A DNA stretch of 64,000 bases from Shewanella electrica. GTDB taxonomy: Bacteria > Pseudomonadota > Gammaproteobacteria > Enterobacterales > Shewanellaceae. The notes under the pieces were generated by a model that did not search any database, was not told the origin of the DNA, and was given only the letters and a program-made list of their open reading frames with translations. Position numbers and translations under genes: made by a program. The stretch covers positions 1 to 64,000 of the forward strand of contig NZ_JAKOGG010000006.1 of NCBI RefSeq assembly GCF_022321485.1, read 5' to 3'. Of this stretch, positions 1 through 9,191 are shown one piece after another (position 1 is the first letter of the stretch; each line of letters starts with the position of its first letter).

Positions 1-156
1 GGTACGCTAGCTAACTCAGCTGGCTTCAGTTTAATGTACGGTACGCTAGCTAACTCAGCTGGCTTCAGTTTAATGTATGGTACGCTAGCTAACTCAGCTG
101 GCTTCAGTTTAATGTACGGTACGCTAGCTAGTTCAACTGACTTCAGTTTAATAGAA
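1..156 (-). repeat. 39-bp tandem repeat, four units, in frame
   Basis: Units begin at 1, 40, 79 and 118, each starting GGTACGCTAGCTA on the plus strand. Units 1-3 differ by about one base; unit 4 (118-156) has several changes. Since 39 is a multiple of 3, unit gain or loss keeps the reading frame of the exported protein. More units may lie beyond the window edge. Confidence 0.95.
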
Positions 157-323
157 GGTACAGCGGCCGCAGCTTCATTAGCATTTACAACGTTGTCGTA
201 TTGAGGCGCTGCACGTTGGAGTTCATTGGTGATATTGGTGGTGTCAATTTCAATTCTTGGCGTGGCAGCAAGTGATGAAAATGAGGTAACCAAAAAAGCG
301 CTAACTAACAGTCCTTTATTCAT
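1..323 (-). CDS. Exported 13-residue tandem-repeat protein (3' end cut by window)
   Basis: The frame starts with ATG at 323-321 and stays open to the window edge (107 codons seen; C-terminus missing). An AGAGAG ribosome site lies just upstream. Residues 1-20 look like a signal peptide: MNK, a hydrophobic stretch, then SSLAA before TPR. After a linker of about 30 residues (ending NEAAAAVPS) the protein enters four tandem units of the form PYIKLKPAELASV. The unit nearest the N-terminus is diverged (SIKLKSVELASV); the others are almost identical, at DNA level too. The family is not recognised. It lies 93 bp downstream of the sensor gene that ends at 417, on the same strand, so co-transcription is possible. 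The product is inferred to be periplasmic or secreted; its function is unknown. Confidence 0.7.
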   Translation of the reverse strand, partial: MNKGLLVSAFLVTSFSSLAATPRIEIDTTNITNELQRAAPQYDNVVNANEAAAAVPSIKLKSVELASVPYIKLKPAELASVPYIKLKPAELASVPYIKLKPAELASV

Positions 324-416
324 AGCATTTTCTCTCTTTATTGATAGATGAAGATTCACATTTTGATCTTCATTTGGCAGAGATTATTAAGCACATGCTA
401 TGCCAACTTTTTAAAT

Positions 417-3400
417 CTAGTTGTTATTCAACTTTTCTGAGGCAAATGTTGTATCAGCTTTGGTTTGTAAGTAATTGGTAAACTCTTTCGCTGAAATCGC
501 TTTGCTATATATAAATCCTTGTATTTCTTCGCATTTTAACGCCTTCAGAATGCTCAACTGCTCGGAGTGTTCAACGCCTTCTCCTACGACTCTAAGGCCC
601 ATGTTGTGAGCGATAGTAATGATAGAATCCACCATCTTGAGGTCACGATCGGACTTATCAATATCATCTACAAATGCTTTATCTATCTTAAGTGTATGAA
701 TTGGAAACCGTTTTAAATAAGAAAGCGAAGAGTAACCAGTACCAAAATCATCAAGCGCTAGACTGATCCCCATATTTGCTAACTGATGCATTACTTTTAT
801 CGCTTTTTCTGGCTGGCTGATCACCGTCCCTTCAGTGATTTCTAGCTCTAAATTACTGGCCGGTAATTTGGTGAGACGTAAAATTGACTCTATGCGTGTT
901 TGCAAGTCAGGTAAGGCAAATTGCCGTGACGATAAATTGACAGCTACACGCCCATCAAAGAGCCCCTGCTCACGCCAGCCTTGTGCTGCGAAACAAGCTT
1001 TTCTTAGTACTACGTCGCCAATTTCCACAATTAATCCTGTTTCTTCGGCCAGCGGAATAAATTCTATTGGAGAAATCAGCCCATGGATTGGGTGATTTAG
1101 ACGAACTAATGCTTCCATTCCGGCTAGTTTGCCTGTCGCAACATGGATTTTTGGCTGGAAATAAACATCAAGGAGATCATCACGCAGCGCTTCACGAATA
1201 AGACTTTCAACCTCTAACTGCCTTAAAGCGTTACGATTTAATGATTCTGAGTAGAATTGGTAACGATTGCCGCCTGCCGATTTGGCGTGGTACATCGCAA
1301 TATCGGCTTTACGCAGCAATGCTTGTTCGTTTTGTTCGTCTTCCGGATACAGCACAATGCCAATACTGACGCCAACGACAATAATTTCGCCAGATAGCGA
1401 GAACGATTCTTTGAATGCTTCTATAACCTCGTTGGCAATAATGGCGCTAGCAGCAATATCTGAACTCTTATCAATTAATAAGGCAAACTCATCGCCGCCT
1501 AAGCGATAGAGGTTGGTATGCTTAGGAATAATATTTTTAAGACGTTGTGCGACAAATTTCAGTAATTGATCGCCGATTTGATGTCCAAGAGAGTCATTAA
1601 TTTTCTTAAAGTTATCTAAGTCCATCATCATTAGTGTGTGATGAGTGTCTTTCTTAACTAAGTTTTCTAACGTGACCAGTAGACTCGAACGATTTGGCAA
1701 CGATGTAAGTAAGTCAGTGTTTGTTAAACGACGTAGTTCAGCTTCCTGTTTTTTGCGTAAGGAAATGTCTGAAAAAACACCAACAAAATGCGTCAGTTCG
1801 CCTAACTCATCGTAAATGGCATCAATGCTTAGTTCCATTAAAAACTCACTTCCATCACCTTTGACAGCTTCTATTTCGGTCATCCAACGACCTTGTTGCT
1901 GCAATAGAATCATGATCTGCCGATTGTATTCGTCAGAATATTTAGAAAAATGTAGTGGGGTAGCGATGAGTTGTTCTTTTACACATTTTGTGATGTCGCA
2001 GGTTGCATCATTGACTTCAACAAAATGAAAGCGGGTGTCTAAAATAAACACGCCCTCGGATATATTTTCGATGGCTCGCTCAAATAATTTGAGTTGTTCC
2101 TCAGTCGTCTTAAAACTATTGATATTTTTGATGGTACCGGTCATACGCAGCGGTTTATCTTTATTATCACGTTCAACCACCTTAGCGCGGTCAAGAATCC
2201 ACAACCAATCACCGCTGTTGCTTCGTACACGGTAGGTCGCTTCAAAGTGCTCTGTTTCACCATTAAAATGGCTATCAAGAGCATTCTTCACTCGGTTAAG
2301 GTCTTGTGGATGAATATTACTTTCTTTCTGTGAGATACCAGCACGATGGCCGTCTTGCGGAAACTCTAATGCTCCCCATATATTGGAACGGTATATCTTG
2401 CCTGACTCAATATCCCAGTCCCACATCTCATCGCCACTACCCCACAAGGAGAGTTTGAGGCGTTCTTCGCTTTGGGCTATTTGTCGTTGCACGGCTCTGC
2501 GTCTTAGAAATGCACGTGACACAATAAACAGAAAACTTAAAGCGACTAGAGCATAGATAACTTTGGCTTCGGTAGTCATCCAAAATGGGGGTCTTATCTC
2601 GATAGCATAGCTTTCAATATCGCCTTTTTTTCCTGTCAACGGGTCAATAGCATATAGCTGAAAAACATAGTTTCCTGGTGAGAGATTTGTATATGTTGCA
2701 TTATCAATACCGTTACTCGATATCCAGCTGTCAGATAAACCTTGCATTTTATACACGTAATTTACCTTTGTCTGGCTAGTGTATGTAGAGCTAAAAAAAA
2801 GTGTGAAAGGGTAGTCGGTATAATTTAAGGAGAGAGGGGCTATTTTTGATAGAAAATCCACAGCCTCGGATTGAGGCACTGGAATGTTAAATAAGGAGTA
2901 AGACACAATCTTTGCATTAGTTTTAATCGGTGATGTAATCTTTTCTAAGAAGGCTTTTTTTTGTAAAATGCTTAGCCCGTCCATACCTCCCAAGATAAAT
3001 CGGTTATTGATATTTATAGCTGATTGGGAGTTGTATTCTTCTTGCGCCCCGAATGTTTTTTTTATTGAGAAAAATTCGTTATTATATAATGCTATGACAT
3101 CTCTAACTGATGATGCCAATAATAAGTCATTGCTGGATGTCATAGAAAATATAGGTTGTCCTGATTTATACAGTTCAGAAATTGCTCCATGCTTATCTAT
3201 TTTTAATATTTTGTTGCTTGTACCAAAGTATAGTTCATCTTGATATTCTGAAATTGAAAAAACAAAATCCGAATCATATATTTTTTTTAGGTTTAGGTCG
3301 GTTGAAATTGTATACAAACCTGACTGACTCGCTATAAATATATTTTTGTCACTGTTTTTGTAAATATCAAAGATCGGGCTTTTTTTATTGGTTGAATATG

Positions 3401-4721
3401 TTTCCAATATTTCATTGGTTCGGCTATCTAGGACTATCAGATCACCTTCTGTTGTACCAATGTAAACTTTCTCATCAAAGACTCTTATTGCTGATGTAGA
3501 GATATTTAACGTTGTATTTAGTGGTGGATGCGATGATTGGTTGTCAGCTTTTTGGGGGAGTTGATAAATATCTAAGCCGGACAGCGAGCCGACATAGATT
3601 TTGTCTTCTGATAATCCGATGGTTTTTGCACCAAATTTTTTTGACTTGAATGAAAAGCATAAAGAAGTAAGTTCGTGATTATATATTGCTACCGTTTCAC
3701 CTTCTAGAGCAATGGCAATATATTCTTTATTACTTCTAATAGACCAAATGCTAGAATGATTTAAAGGAATGTTTTTTAAGATGTTTCTATCGTTCCAAAT
3801 TATTGAAAAACCATTGTTATAGTTGGAGGTGAAAATTCCACCTTTTATTTTTTTTATGAAATTCTTGGTGAAGAAATTTATTTCTTTTATATGTTCTATT
3901 TGGGTTTTCTTGTTTTCCAAGTTGTATTTCAATATGGATTTTTTTTGGAAAAAGATGATTGATTCATTATCTACAATGAATGAGAATATTTTTTTGTTTG
4001 AGTGTATTATTTCTTCGTTTTCATTATAGATTGAGTTGTTTTTTAAGTAATAGAGTTTGTTGTTATTAGAATAGACATGTTCTACATTGGTGCTGTAGAG
4101 TTTTCCTTCTGAGTAAAGGTTTCCACTATAGTCGAGAATATAAAGTTTGTTATTGGCGATAGCAGCTGTTTTAACATCATTATGAAGTAACTTCTCCCTG
4201 TGTTCTTCTTGGTTCTTTATGGTAATTACGTCATCTTCTGATATTACTTTTATGTAGTCATTGTAACCGTTGATACTTGTAATGGCCGTTTTAATTGTAC
4301 TTTTTGTAAATATGCCTCTTTCACTGTTGTATATTTGAAGCCCTTTATCGGTACCCACATAGAGCTTCTTTTTACCTTGGTCAAAATAAAGTGCTTTGAT
4401 GAAAGAACTACCTAGCCCCGATCCATCATTGACATAGAATTGTTTGAAGGATTTACCATCAAATCGGTTGAGACCGTTAATGGTTCCAACCCATATGTAG
4501 CCTTCTTCATCTTCGGCAACAGAAGTCACAATACTTTGAGATAAGCCTTCCGATACACCATAATTATCAACATTAAGTGTGACCGTCGGACTTAAATCAC
4601 TTGTGGCGACATCTGCAGCAGGTGTTGTTACCTGCTGGGGGTCATCGATATTGGCCAAAACGGCACTGGAAAAAGTCAGTTGGATAAAAAATAGCAACCC
4701 AAAAAAAATCTTAATCGGCAT
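417..4721 (-). CDS. Membrane sensor: beta-propeller, Y_Y_Y, PAS-PAS, GGDEF-EAL
   Basis: This 1434-residue protein is a candidate cyclic-di-GMP synthase/phosphodiesterase driven by a periplasmic sensor. It has an N-terminal signal segment (residues 1-24), a propeller of Reg_prop type (first blade EGYIWVGTINGLNRFDG) to about 620, a Y_Y_Y-like domain (LSPGNYVFQLYAID, near 700), a membrane helix around 730-750, two PAS/PAC regions (about 760-1000), GGDEF with an intact RLGGDEF near 1070, and EAL with EALVRL, NLSSRQF, LEITEG, DDFGTGYSS and GEGVE. All main EAL metal and catalytic residues are visible, so phosphodiesterase activity is likely; no RxxD inhibitory site is seen just before GGDEF. The propeller-coding part is clearly more AT-rich than the GGDEF-EAL part. 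The ligand is unknown. The ribosome site before the ATG is weak. Confidence 0.9.
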   Translation of the reverse strand: MPIKIFFGLLFFIQLTFSSAVLANIDDPQQVTTPAADVATSDLSPTVTLNVDNYGVSEGLSQSIVTSVAEDEEGYIWVGTINGLNRFDGKSFKQFYVNDGSGLGSSFIKALYFDQGKKKLYVGTDKGLQIYNSERGIFTKSTIKTAITSINGYNDYIKVISEDDVITIKNQEEHREKLLHNDVKTAAIANNKLYILDYSGNLYSEGKLYSTNVEHVYSNNNKLYYLKNNSIYNENEEIIHSNKKIFSFIVDNESIIFFQKKSILKYNLENKKTQIEHIKEINFFTKNFIKKIKGGIFTSNYNNGFSIIWNDRNILKNIPLNHSSIWSIRSNKEYIAIALEGETVAIYNHELTSLCFSFKSKKFGAKTIGLSEDKIYVGSLSGLDIYQLPQKADNQSSHPPLNTTLNISTSAIRVFDEKVYIGTTEGDLIVLDSRTNEILETYSTNKKSPIFDIYKNSDKNIFIASQSGLYTISTDLNLKKIYDSDFVFSISEYQDELYFGTSNKILKIDKHGAISELYKSGQPIFSMTSSNDLLLASSVRDVIALYNNEFFSIKKTFGAQEEYNSQSAININNRFILGGMDGLSILQKKAFLEKITSPIKTNAKIVSYSLFNIPVPQSEAVDFLSKIAPLSLNYTDYPFTLFFSSTYTSQTKVNYVYKMQGLSDSWISSNGIDNATYTNLSPGNYVFQLYAIDPLTGKKGDIESYAIEIRPPFWMTTEAKVIYALVALSFLFIVSRAFLRRRAVQRQIAQSEERLKLSLWGSGDEMWDWDIESGKIYRSNIWGALEFPQDGHRAGISQKESNIHPQDLNRVKNALDSHFNGETEHFEATYRVRSNSGDWLWILDRAKVVERDNKDKPLRMTGTIKNINSFKTTEEQLKLFERAIENISEGVFILDTRFHFVEVNDATCDITKCVKEQLIATPLHFSKYSDEYNRQIMILLQQQGRWMTEIEAVKGDGSEFLMELSIDAIYDELGELTHFVGVFSDISLRKKQEAELRRLTNTDLLTSLPNRSSLLVTLENLVKKDTHHTLMMMDLDNFKKINDSLGHQIGDQLLKFVAQRLKNIIPKHTNLYRLGGDEFALLIDKSSDIAASAIIANEVIEAFKESFSLSGEIIVVGVSIGIVLYPEDEQNEQALLRKADIAMYHAKSAGGNRYQFYSESLNRNALRQLEVESLIREALRDDLLDVYFQPKIHVATGKLAGMEALVRLNHPIHGLISPIEFIPLAEETGLIVEIGDVVLRKACFAAQGWREQGLFDGRVAVNLSSRQFALPDLQTRIESILRLTKLPASNLELEITEGTVISQPEKAIKVMHQLANMGISLALDDFGTGYSSLSYLKRFPIHTLKIDKAFVDDIDKSDRDLKMVDSIITIAHNMGLRVVGEGVEHSEQLSILKALKCEEIQGFIYSKAISAKEFTNYLQTKADTTFASEKLNNN

Positions 4722-4874
4722 AGTTGTTGTCTTTATGTGGTTGATGCCAAGTCAGTAATTGTTCACTGTTTCAGAAAGTAACGTTTTTGTCAAAAGTAAA
4801 CGTTTATCTAACAAATAAAACTGTTTAGTTTGATACTTTTATCGACATTTTGACGGTTAATTCGCTCCGCTTGG

Positions 4875-7664
4875 TTAGAATTCGAAGTTATTGCTGGTTT
4901 GCTTAAACGCACGCAGGTCGTTGATCGATTTGCCGTCAGGCGTACGCGCGTTATCGCGATGTTGTTCACCCGTGCTAAATAACACCAATCTGTCGGCCGT
5001 TTTTGTACGCATTTTCTGCATCATAAATTTAATCAGATCAGCGCGTGTTAGCTTGGTGACTTCTGATACCACTTGTTCTCGTTGGTTAAACTGGTAATCC
5101 TTGTTGCCGATGCTGACCCAATAACGTTGACTGCGAGTTTTCAGGTTGGCGTCATGCTCCATCACTTGATGGATCAATCCCTCCTTGGTGCTTTCCCACT
5201 GAGTATTGGTGATTTGCATGACGGCGTAATTAAAATCGGCAATGAACTGATCGATGATTTCTAATAGTTGAGTTGGGCCCGCTACCGGTGATTGTACATA
5301 AAAGATAATACCGGGATGTCGATTCAGTGGTAGATAACCGGTACCGAGCATATAGCCGAGCTGTTTCTCGGTGCGTAGCTCATGGAAGAAGGGCGACGAC
5401 ATGGTATGGTTGAGCAGGCTGAACAACGCCATCTCTGCTGGGGTCGCGCCTACTGATTGGTAATAGACAATAATCGCGCTGTCTTGATGATTGATGTCAA
5501 GTTCTCGCAGTAGCGTACCGCGTCCCGCAAGATTGACTAGCTCTCGACTCGATTCGTTAGTTGGTGAGGTCACCAAAGAAAGAATATGCCGTAGTTTCTT
5601 AGCTAGGGTTTTGGCTTCACTAGCAAGCCAATCGCCGTAGACTAGACCTTCAAGGTAAATTTTCTCGAAGAATGACTCCACGTGTTGTTGTAGATCGTCA
5701 AAACTACATTCTTCGAGCAATAAGGCCATTTTGTGTGGATCATAACTGCGCTGCTGTAGTGTCACCGTGAGTGCCGTAAACAGCTGCGAAATCGGTTTCG
5801 ATTGCACGTGGTTATACCAACTGCGCAGCAACTGGGCCTTCATATTATGAAATCTTTCGGCGGAGAACTGGGCGCCTTTGGCTTTCTCAATTAACACCGC
5901 GAGTAACTTCTCTTGCTGTCCGGTGTAGCCGGTGAGATGCAGAGTAATCCCCCCTTGGTGTGGATAGATGTTGTAGCTTAAGCCCGCAACTTCTGCCGCA
6001 TAAGTGTATTCGGCTAAATGATCTAGCAGGAGTTCTACATATAAGCGGGTGAGGGCGGCGTGGCGCGCGCTTTTGGCCGCTTCGGCCGAATCTAACGATA
6101 AATAAAGATGTCCTTTGGGAACATTAAACTCGTCGTCTTTCTTGTGCCAGATACGAAAACCAGCGCCTTCAGCAACGATGACCGGTACTTCAGCTACATC
6201 CTGCTCCTGCCTGACGAAGCTGTCAGCCACAATAAACGGGTTGGCGGCAGGCAGATGCATTCCCTCCGGTATCTTGGGTGCGCGCCATTTCGCCATTATG
6301 TCACTATCGATGTCGTTGACGGCGTAAGGCGTGTCGTACCAGTTTGCCTGTTGATTCGCCGGAAGCTCACTCGCAACCAGTTGCAACCGCATATTCTCTG
6401 GCGTCATGAGCGACAACATGTAGCGCGTCCGCTCTACATCAAATGATTGCATCATATAATCACCCCACATGGCATCTTCAGGGGCAAAGTGATGTAAGTT
6501 CATGCTCAGATGGCTGGCCAGATCCATCGCCTTGATTTGTTCTTGGTAACGAAATGACAGCGCGAGTAGATTTTTACGTTCTTGATAACGCCATGCTTCC
6601 AAACCGTGTTCGGCGATAAGTTTTATATAGGCAAAACACGCATACACCACCTCTTGATAGTGCTGCAGCCCTTTTTCTGTTAGCTGCACGCTGATGTTGT
6701 ACTCTTTGAAATTGTAGCCTTGAATACCGCCGCCGGCAGACAGATTAACTGCAAGTCCTTGGTTTTTTAGCCAAGATAACAAACTGCCTTCAGACTCATT
6801 GCCAAGAAGGTGACTAATGAAGGTCAATGGTTTCTGCCGATATTGCGCACTGATCGACGGAATACTAAAACTGATGCCTAATTTCTTTTGCTCTTTTAAG
6901 GGCAAAATGGTGATTAACTTGCCGAGTTCATTGCTGCTTAACAGCGGAGTATCTGGGTAGTCTTTGAGCAGCGGCTTACGCGGAATTAATGCAAAGTATT
7001 TATGGGCAAACACCTCTAGTTCATCCAGCGATTGTGGCGCTACCAAACATAACGTCATTAAATCTGCGCTGTAATGAGATTGATAGAAATCCACCAATTC
7101 CGCTCTAAGTTGCTGGGGATCTCCCGCGAGAGTCTGTAAATTGCCAACGGAGAATTTCGAAAACGGATGCGCTGGATTGACCGTCTCTTTCAGCACTTGA
7201 TAGACGCGACGAATATCGTCTTTTTGTTTTAGGCGAAACTCAGACTCAATGGCATGGCGTTCGCGGTCAACCAACTCTTCATTAAATAGCGGTGCGATAA
7301 AAAACTGACTGAAGCGGTCTAGCGCTTCTGGATACACTTCATCATTCACCGAAAAGAAGAAGTTGGTGTGTTCGGTGCCCGTCCAAGCGTTATTGTTGCC
7401 ACCATGATGATTGATGAATTCGAGAAAGCTGCTGGCGTCTGGGTATTTCTCTGTACCTAAAAACAGCATATGTTCGAGGAAATGTGCCATGCCCGGACGT
7501 TCGGCCGGGTCGTCAAAGTGGCCGACATTGACCGCAACTGAGGCGGCGGCTTGACTTGCATCACTGTCACTAACGAGCATAACTTTCATGCCGTTGGACA
7601 AGCAGAGAAAGCGATACGCTCTCGAATCGTTCGGGCTGGTAATAACGTCGTGTGTTGGCGTCAA
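4875..7664 (-). CDS. M16 insulinase-family zinc peptidase (protease III-like)
   Basis: This 929-residue peptidase resembles pitrilysin and insulysin. The inverted zinc motif HFLEH is at residues 61-65, with the third zinc ligand glutamate expected in ERHAIESEF downstream. The length fits a four-domain M16A enzyme with an active N-terminal and a structural C-terminal half. The start is TTG: an in-frame TGA lies two codons upstream, and the next ATG would cut into the first conserved strand. No signal peptide is visible, unlike periplasmic E. coli PtrA, so this enzyme is predicted to be cytoplasmic and to degrade small peptides. It is transcribed divergently from sixA across an intergenic stretch that contains a dispersed repeat. 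Confidence 0.93.
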   Translation of the reverse strand: MTPTHDVITSPNDSRAYRFLCLSNGMKVMLVSDSDASQAAASVAVNVGHFDDPAERPGMAHFLEHMLFLGTEKYPDASSFLEFINHHGGNNNAWTGTEHTNFFFSVNDEVYPEALDRFSQFFIAPLFNEELVDRERHAIESEFRLKQKDDIRRVYQVLKETVNPAHPFSKFSVGNLQTLAGDPQQLRAELVDFYQSHYSADLMTLCLVAPQSLDELEVFAHKYFALIPRKPLLKDYPDTPLLSSNELGKLITILPLKEQKKLGISFSIPSISAQYRQKPLTFISHLLGNESEGSLLSWLKNQGLAVNLSAGGGIQGYNFKEYNISVQLTEKGLQHYQEVVYACFAYIKLIAEHGLEAWRYQERKNLLALSFRYQEQIKAMDLASHLSMNLHHFAPEDAMWGDYMMQSFDVERTRYMLSLMTPENMRLQLVASELPANQQANWYDTPYAVNDIDSDIMAKWRAPKIPEGMHLPAANPFIVADSFVRQEQDVAEVPVIVAEGAGFRIWHKKDDEFNVPKGHLYLSLDSAEAAKSARHAALTRLYVELLLDHLAEYTYAAEVAGLSYNIYPHQGGITLHLTGYTGQQEKLLAVLIEKAKGAQFSAERFHNMKAQLLRSWYNHVQSKPISQLFTALTVTLQQRSYDPHKMALLLEECSFDDLQQHVESFFEKIYLEGLVYGDWLASEAKTLAKKLRHILSLVTSPTNESSRELVNLAGRGTLLRELDINHQDSAIIVYYQSVGATPAEMALFSLLNHTMSSPFFHELRTEKQLGYMLGTGYLPLNRHPGIIFYVQSPVAGPTQLLEIIDQFIADFNYAVMQITNTQWESTKEGLIHQVMEHDANLKTRSQRYWVSIGNKDYQFNQREQVVSEVTKLTRADLIKFMMQKMRTKTADRLVLFSTGEQHRDNARTPDGKSINDLRAFKQTSNNFEF

Positions 7665-7732
7665 AAGTCAAATCTCAGTCACAATGCAATTGCTACTATA
7701 ATGGAGCCGAATCAGCCGCTTGGCAAATGTAG

Positions 7733-7905
7733 CTACGGGCTGTTTCTCTTTGCTGGTTGTTTTTGCAGCTGGCAGCGCGTGATTTAGACAAAGTAGGTGA
7801 TGTACCGTGTCGTTATTCCCCGTAAACAGCAGCTAACACTAAATAGATTTCGCTCTGTCGCTGCCCGCTGGGGGCATTTAAACGCCAAAGATCAACAGCC
7901 TCTAG
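7733..7905. repeat. Dispersed MITE/REP-like element, copy 1 (composite, 173 bp)
   Basis: The left end reads CTACGGGCTGTTTCTCTTTG and the right end, on the opposite strand, CTAGAGGCTGTTGATCTTTG, so the element is bounded by inverted repeats of about 18 bp. The first 100 bp matches copies 3 and 4; the remaining 70 bp is a related unit in inverted orientation (shared GGCTGTT, GCAGCG and AGAGCG blocks), giving a tail-to-tail composite. It fills much of the ptrA-like/sixA intergenic region (7665-8005). No transposase gene is present, and there is no clear target duplication. Confidence 0.75.
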
Positions 7906-7935
7906 TGCATTAAACCAGCAAAAAGTAAACAACGG

Positions 7936-7963
7936 TTGTCCCAACAGGAGAAAAGATTACAAT
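7936..7963 (+). promoter_or_regulatory. Putative sigma-70 promoter of sixA
   Basis: A TTGTCC box at 7936-7941 and a TACAAT box at 7958-7963, 16 bp apart, lie 43 bp upstream of the sixA ATG and just outside the right end of repeat copy 1. Confidence 0.5.
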
Positions 7964-8005
7964 AGGCGGTCATAATAAAAACAGAACCTCAGCAGTGAGT
8001 GGTAT

Positions 8006-8476
8006 ATGCAGCTATTTCTAATGCGGCACGGGGAAGCAGAACATCATGCGCGTAGCGACCGCGAACGGGCATTGACAGACGCTGGTCTGCATCATTCTGG
8101 CATGATGAGTGAGTGGCTTAAAAATAGTATCACCGAGTTTGATTTGGTGTTGGTTAGTCCTTATTTGCGTGCCATGCAGACGTGGAATGAAGTCGCTACC
8201 CATTTTGCCTCACCTAAAAAGGTTAAAATATTGGATGAGTTGGTGCCTGCAGCCGATCCTGATATGTCGTCGCGGTTAGTGCTGGCTTATGCTGAGCAGT
8301 TTAAGGCGCATAACGTGTTGGTGGTTTCCCATATGCCATTGCTTGGTTATATGGTGAGTGAGCTGGTGCCAGGTATTGAACCTCCACTATTCGCTACCTC
8401 GTCGGTGGCGATGATCGATTTCATGGGCAAACACGCATCGCTCATGTGGCAACAATCGCCGCACAGTATCGGCTAA
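8006..8476 (+). CDS. sixA: Phosphohistidine phosphatase SixA
   Basis: This 156-residue histidine phosphatase carries the RHGEAE signature, with catalytic His8 in MRHGEA and a second histidine in VVSHMPLLGYM. SixA removes phosphate from phosphohistidine proteins (in E. coli the PTSNtr protein NPr). Its small size, without extra domains, matches the family. It forms a one-gene unit with its own promoter-like boxes and a strong terminator 10 bp after the stop, shared with the convergent smrB. Confidence 0.93.
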   Translation: MQLFLMRHGEAEHHARSDRERALTDAGLHHSGMMSEWLKNSITEFDLVLVSPYLRAMQTWNEVATHFASPKKVKILDELVPAADPDMSSRLVLAYAEQFKAHNVLVVSHMPLLGYMVSELVPGIEPPLFATSSVAMIDFMGKHASLMWQQSPHSIG

Positions 8477-8486
8477 ATCACTTCAT

Positions 8487-8519
8487 AAAAAATAAGCGCC
8501 AATTAGGCGCTTATTTTTT
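8487..8519. terminator. Bidirectional terminator between sixA and smrB
   Basis: A perfect 14-bp stem (AAAAAATAAGCGCC / GGCGCTTATTTTTT) with a 5-nt loop. Runs of A on the left and T on the right let it serve sixA on plus and smrB on minus. Confidence 0.95.
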
Positions 8520-8579
8520 ATCTGGCTTCGGACAACCGAGAGTTAATATCTTTAAGGTGTGTTAACTGCTGACGGCGTT

Positions 8580-9110
8580 TTAACGTTTGTGCGGGTGAGC
8601 GCCAACATCGACTAATACCAATAACGCGGCATCGCCACCCCATTCTTTATTCGCCTGATGAAAGGCTTTTACGTCGGGGTGCTGCGCTAACCACAGCGGC
8701 AGTTGCTGTTTAAGAATGCCGGTGCCATGGCCATGCATCACGCAGCAGCAGGGGGCATGCTCGCGCACACAGGCTTGAATAACCGCAGCTATTTCGCGTT
8801 TGGCTTCTGCTTGGCGCATACCGTGTAGATCTAATAAATACTCGGGCACGTAATCGCCACGCCGCAAGCGTTTAACTTCAACCGCTTCGGTATCTTCCCT
8901 ATGCCAACGCATCGGTCCATCGCTGGGTAATAAGGGCTGATAAATGTCAGAAAAGGTCACTTCGGCTTGTTTGCGGGCTTTATGCTCCACAATCTGCTGA
9001 CGGGATTTTTTAGGCGGCCGAAAGTGCAGCGTGTCTTGCTGTAATGGCTTGACTCCGCGCAATAATTTGGCAAATTCGGCTTCGCCGTTGTCATCGAATT
9101 CTTCGTTCAT
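8580..9110 (-). CDS. smrB: SMR-domain ribosome rescue endonuclease SmrB
   Basis: This 176-residue protein has an N-terminal extension (1-90) and a C-terminal Smr domain (about 95-170). The signature LDLHGM lies near residue 96 and GHGTGILK about 35 residues later. SmrB is known in E. coli to be recruited to collided ribosomes, where it cleaves mRNA upstream of the stall. Length and domain order match the family. It is divergent from prmB, with 81 bp between the two starts, as in many gammaproteobacteria. Confidence 0.93.
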   Translation of the reverse strand: MNEEFDDNGEAEFAKLLRGVKPLQQDTLHFRPPKKSRQQIVEHKARKQAEVTFSDIYQPLLPSDGPMRWHREDTEAVEVKRLRRGDYVPEYLLDLHGMRQAEAKREIAAVIQACVREHAPCCCVMHGHGTGILKQQLPLWLAQHPDVKAFHQANKEWGGDAALLVLVDVGAHPHKR

Positions 9111-9191
9111 GGCGGCATTTTATTGAATTCTATTCCTTCTGAACAGAGTTCAGTTACAATGGGGCGGTTATAAGCATCCCGGAGTGGTATT

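Noticed and set aside
1-156. Direct repeats as a CRISPR array
   Set aside because: Units of 39 bp are contiguous with no unique spacers and translate in frame as a peptide repeat.
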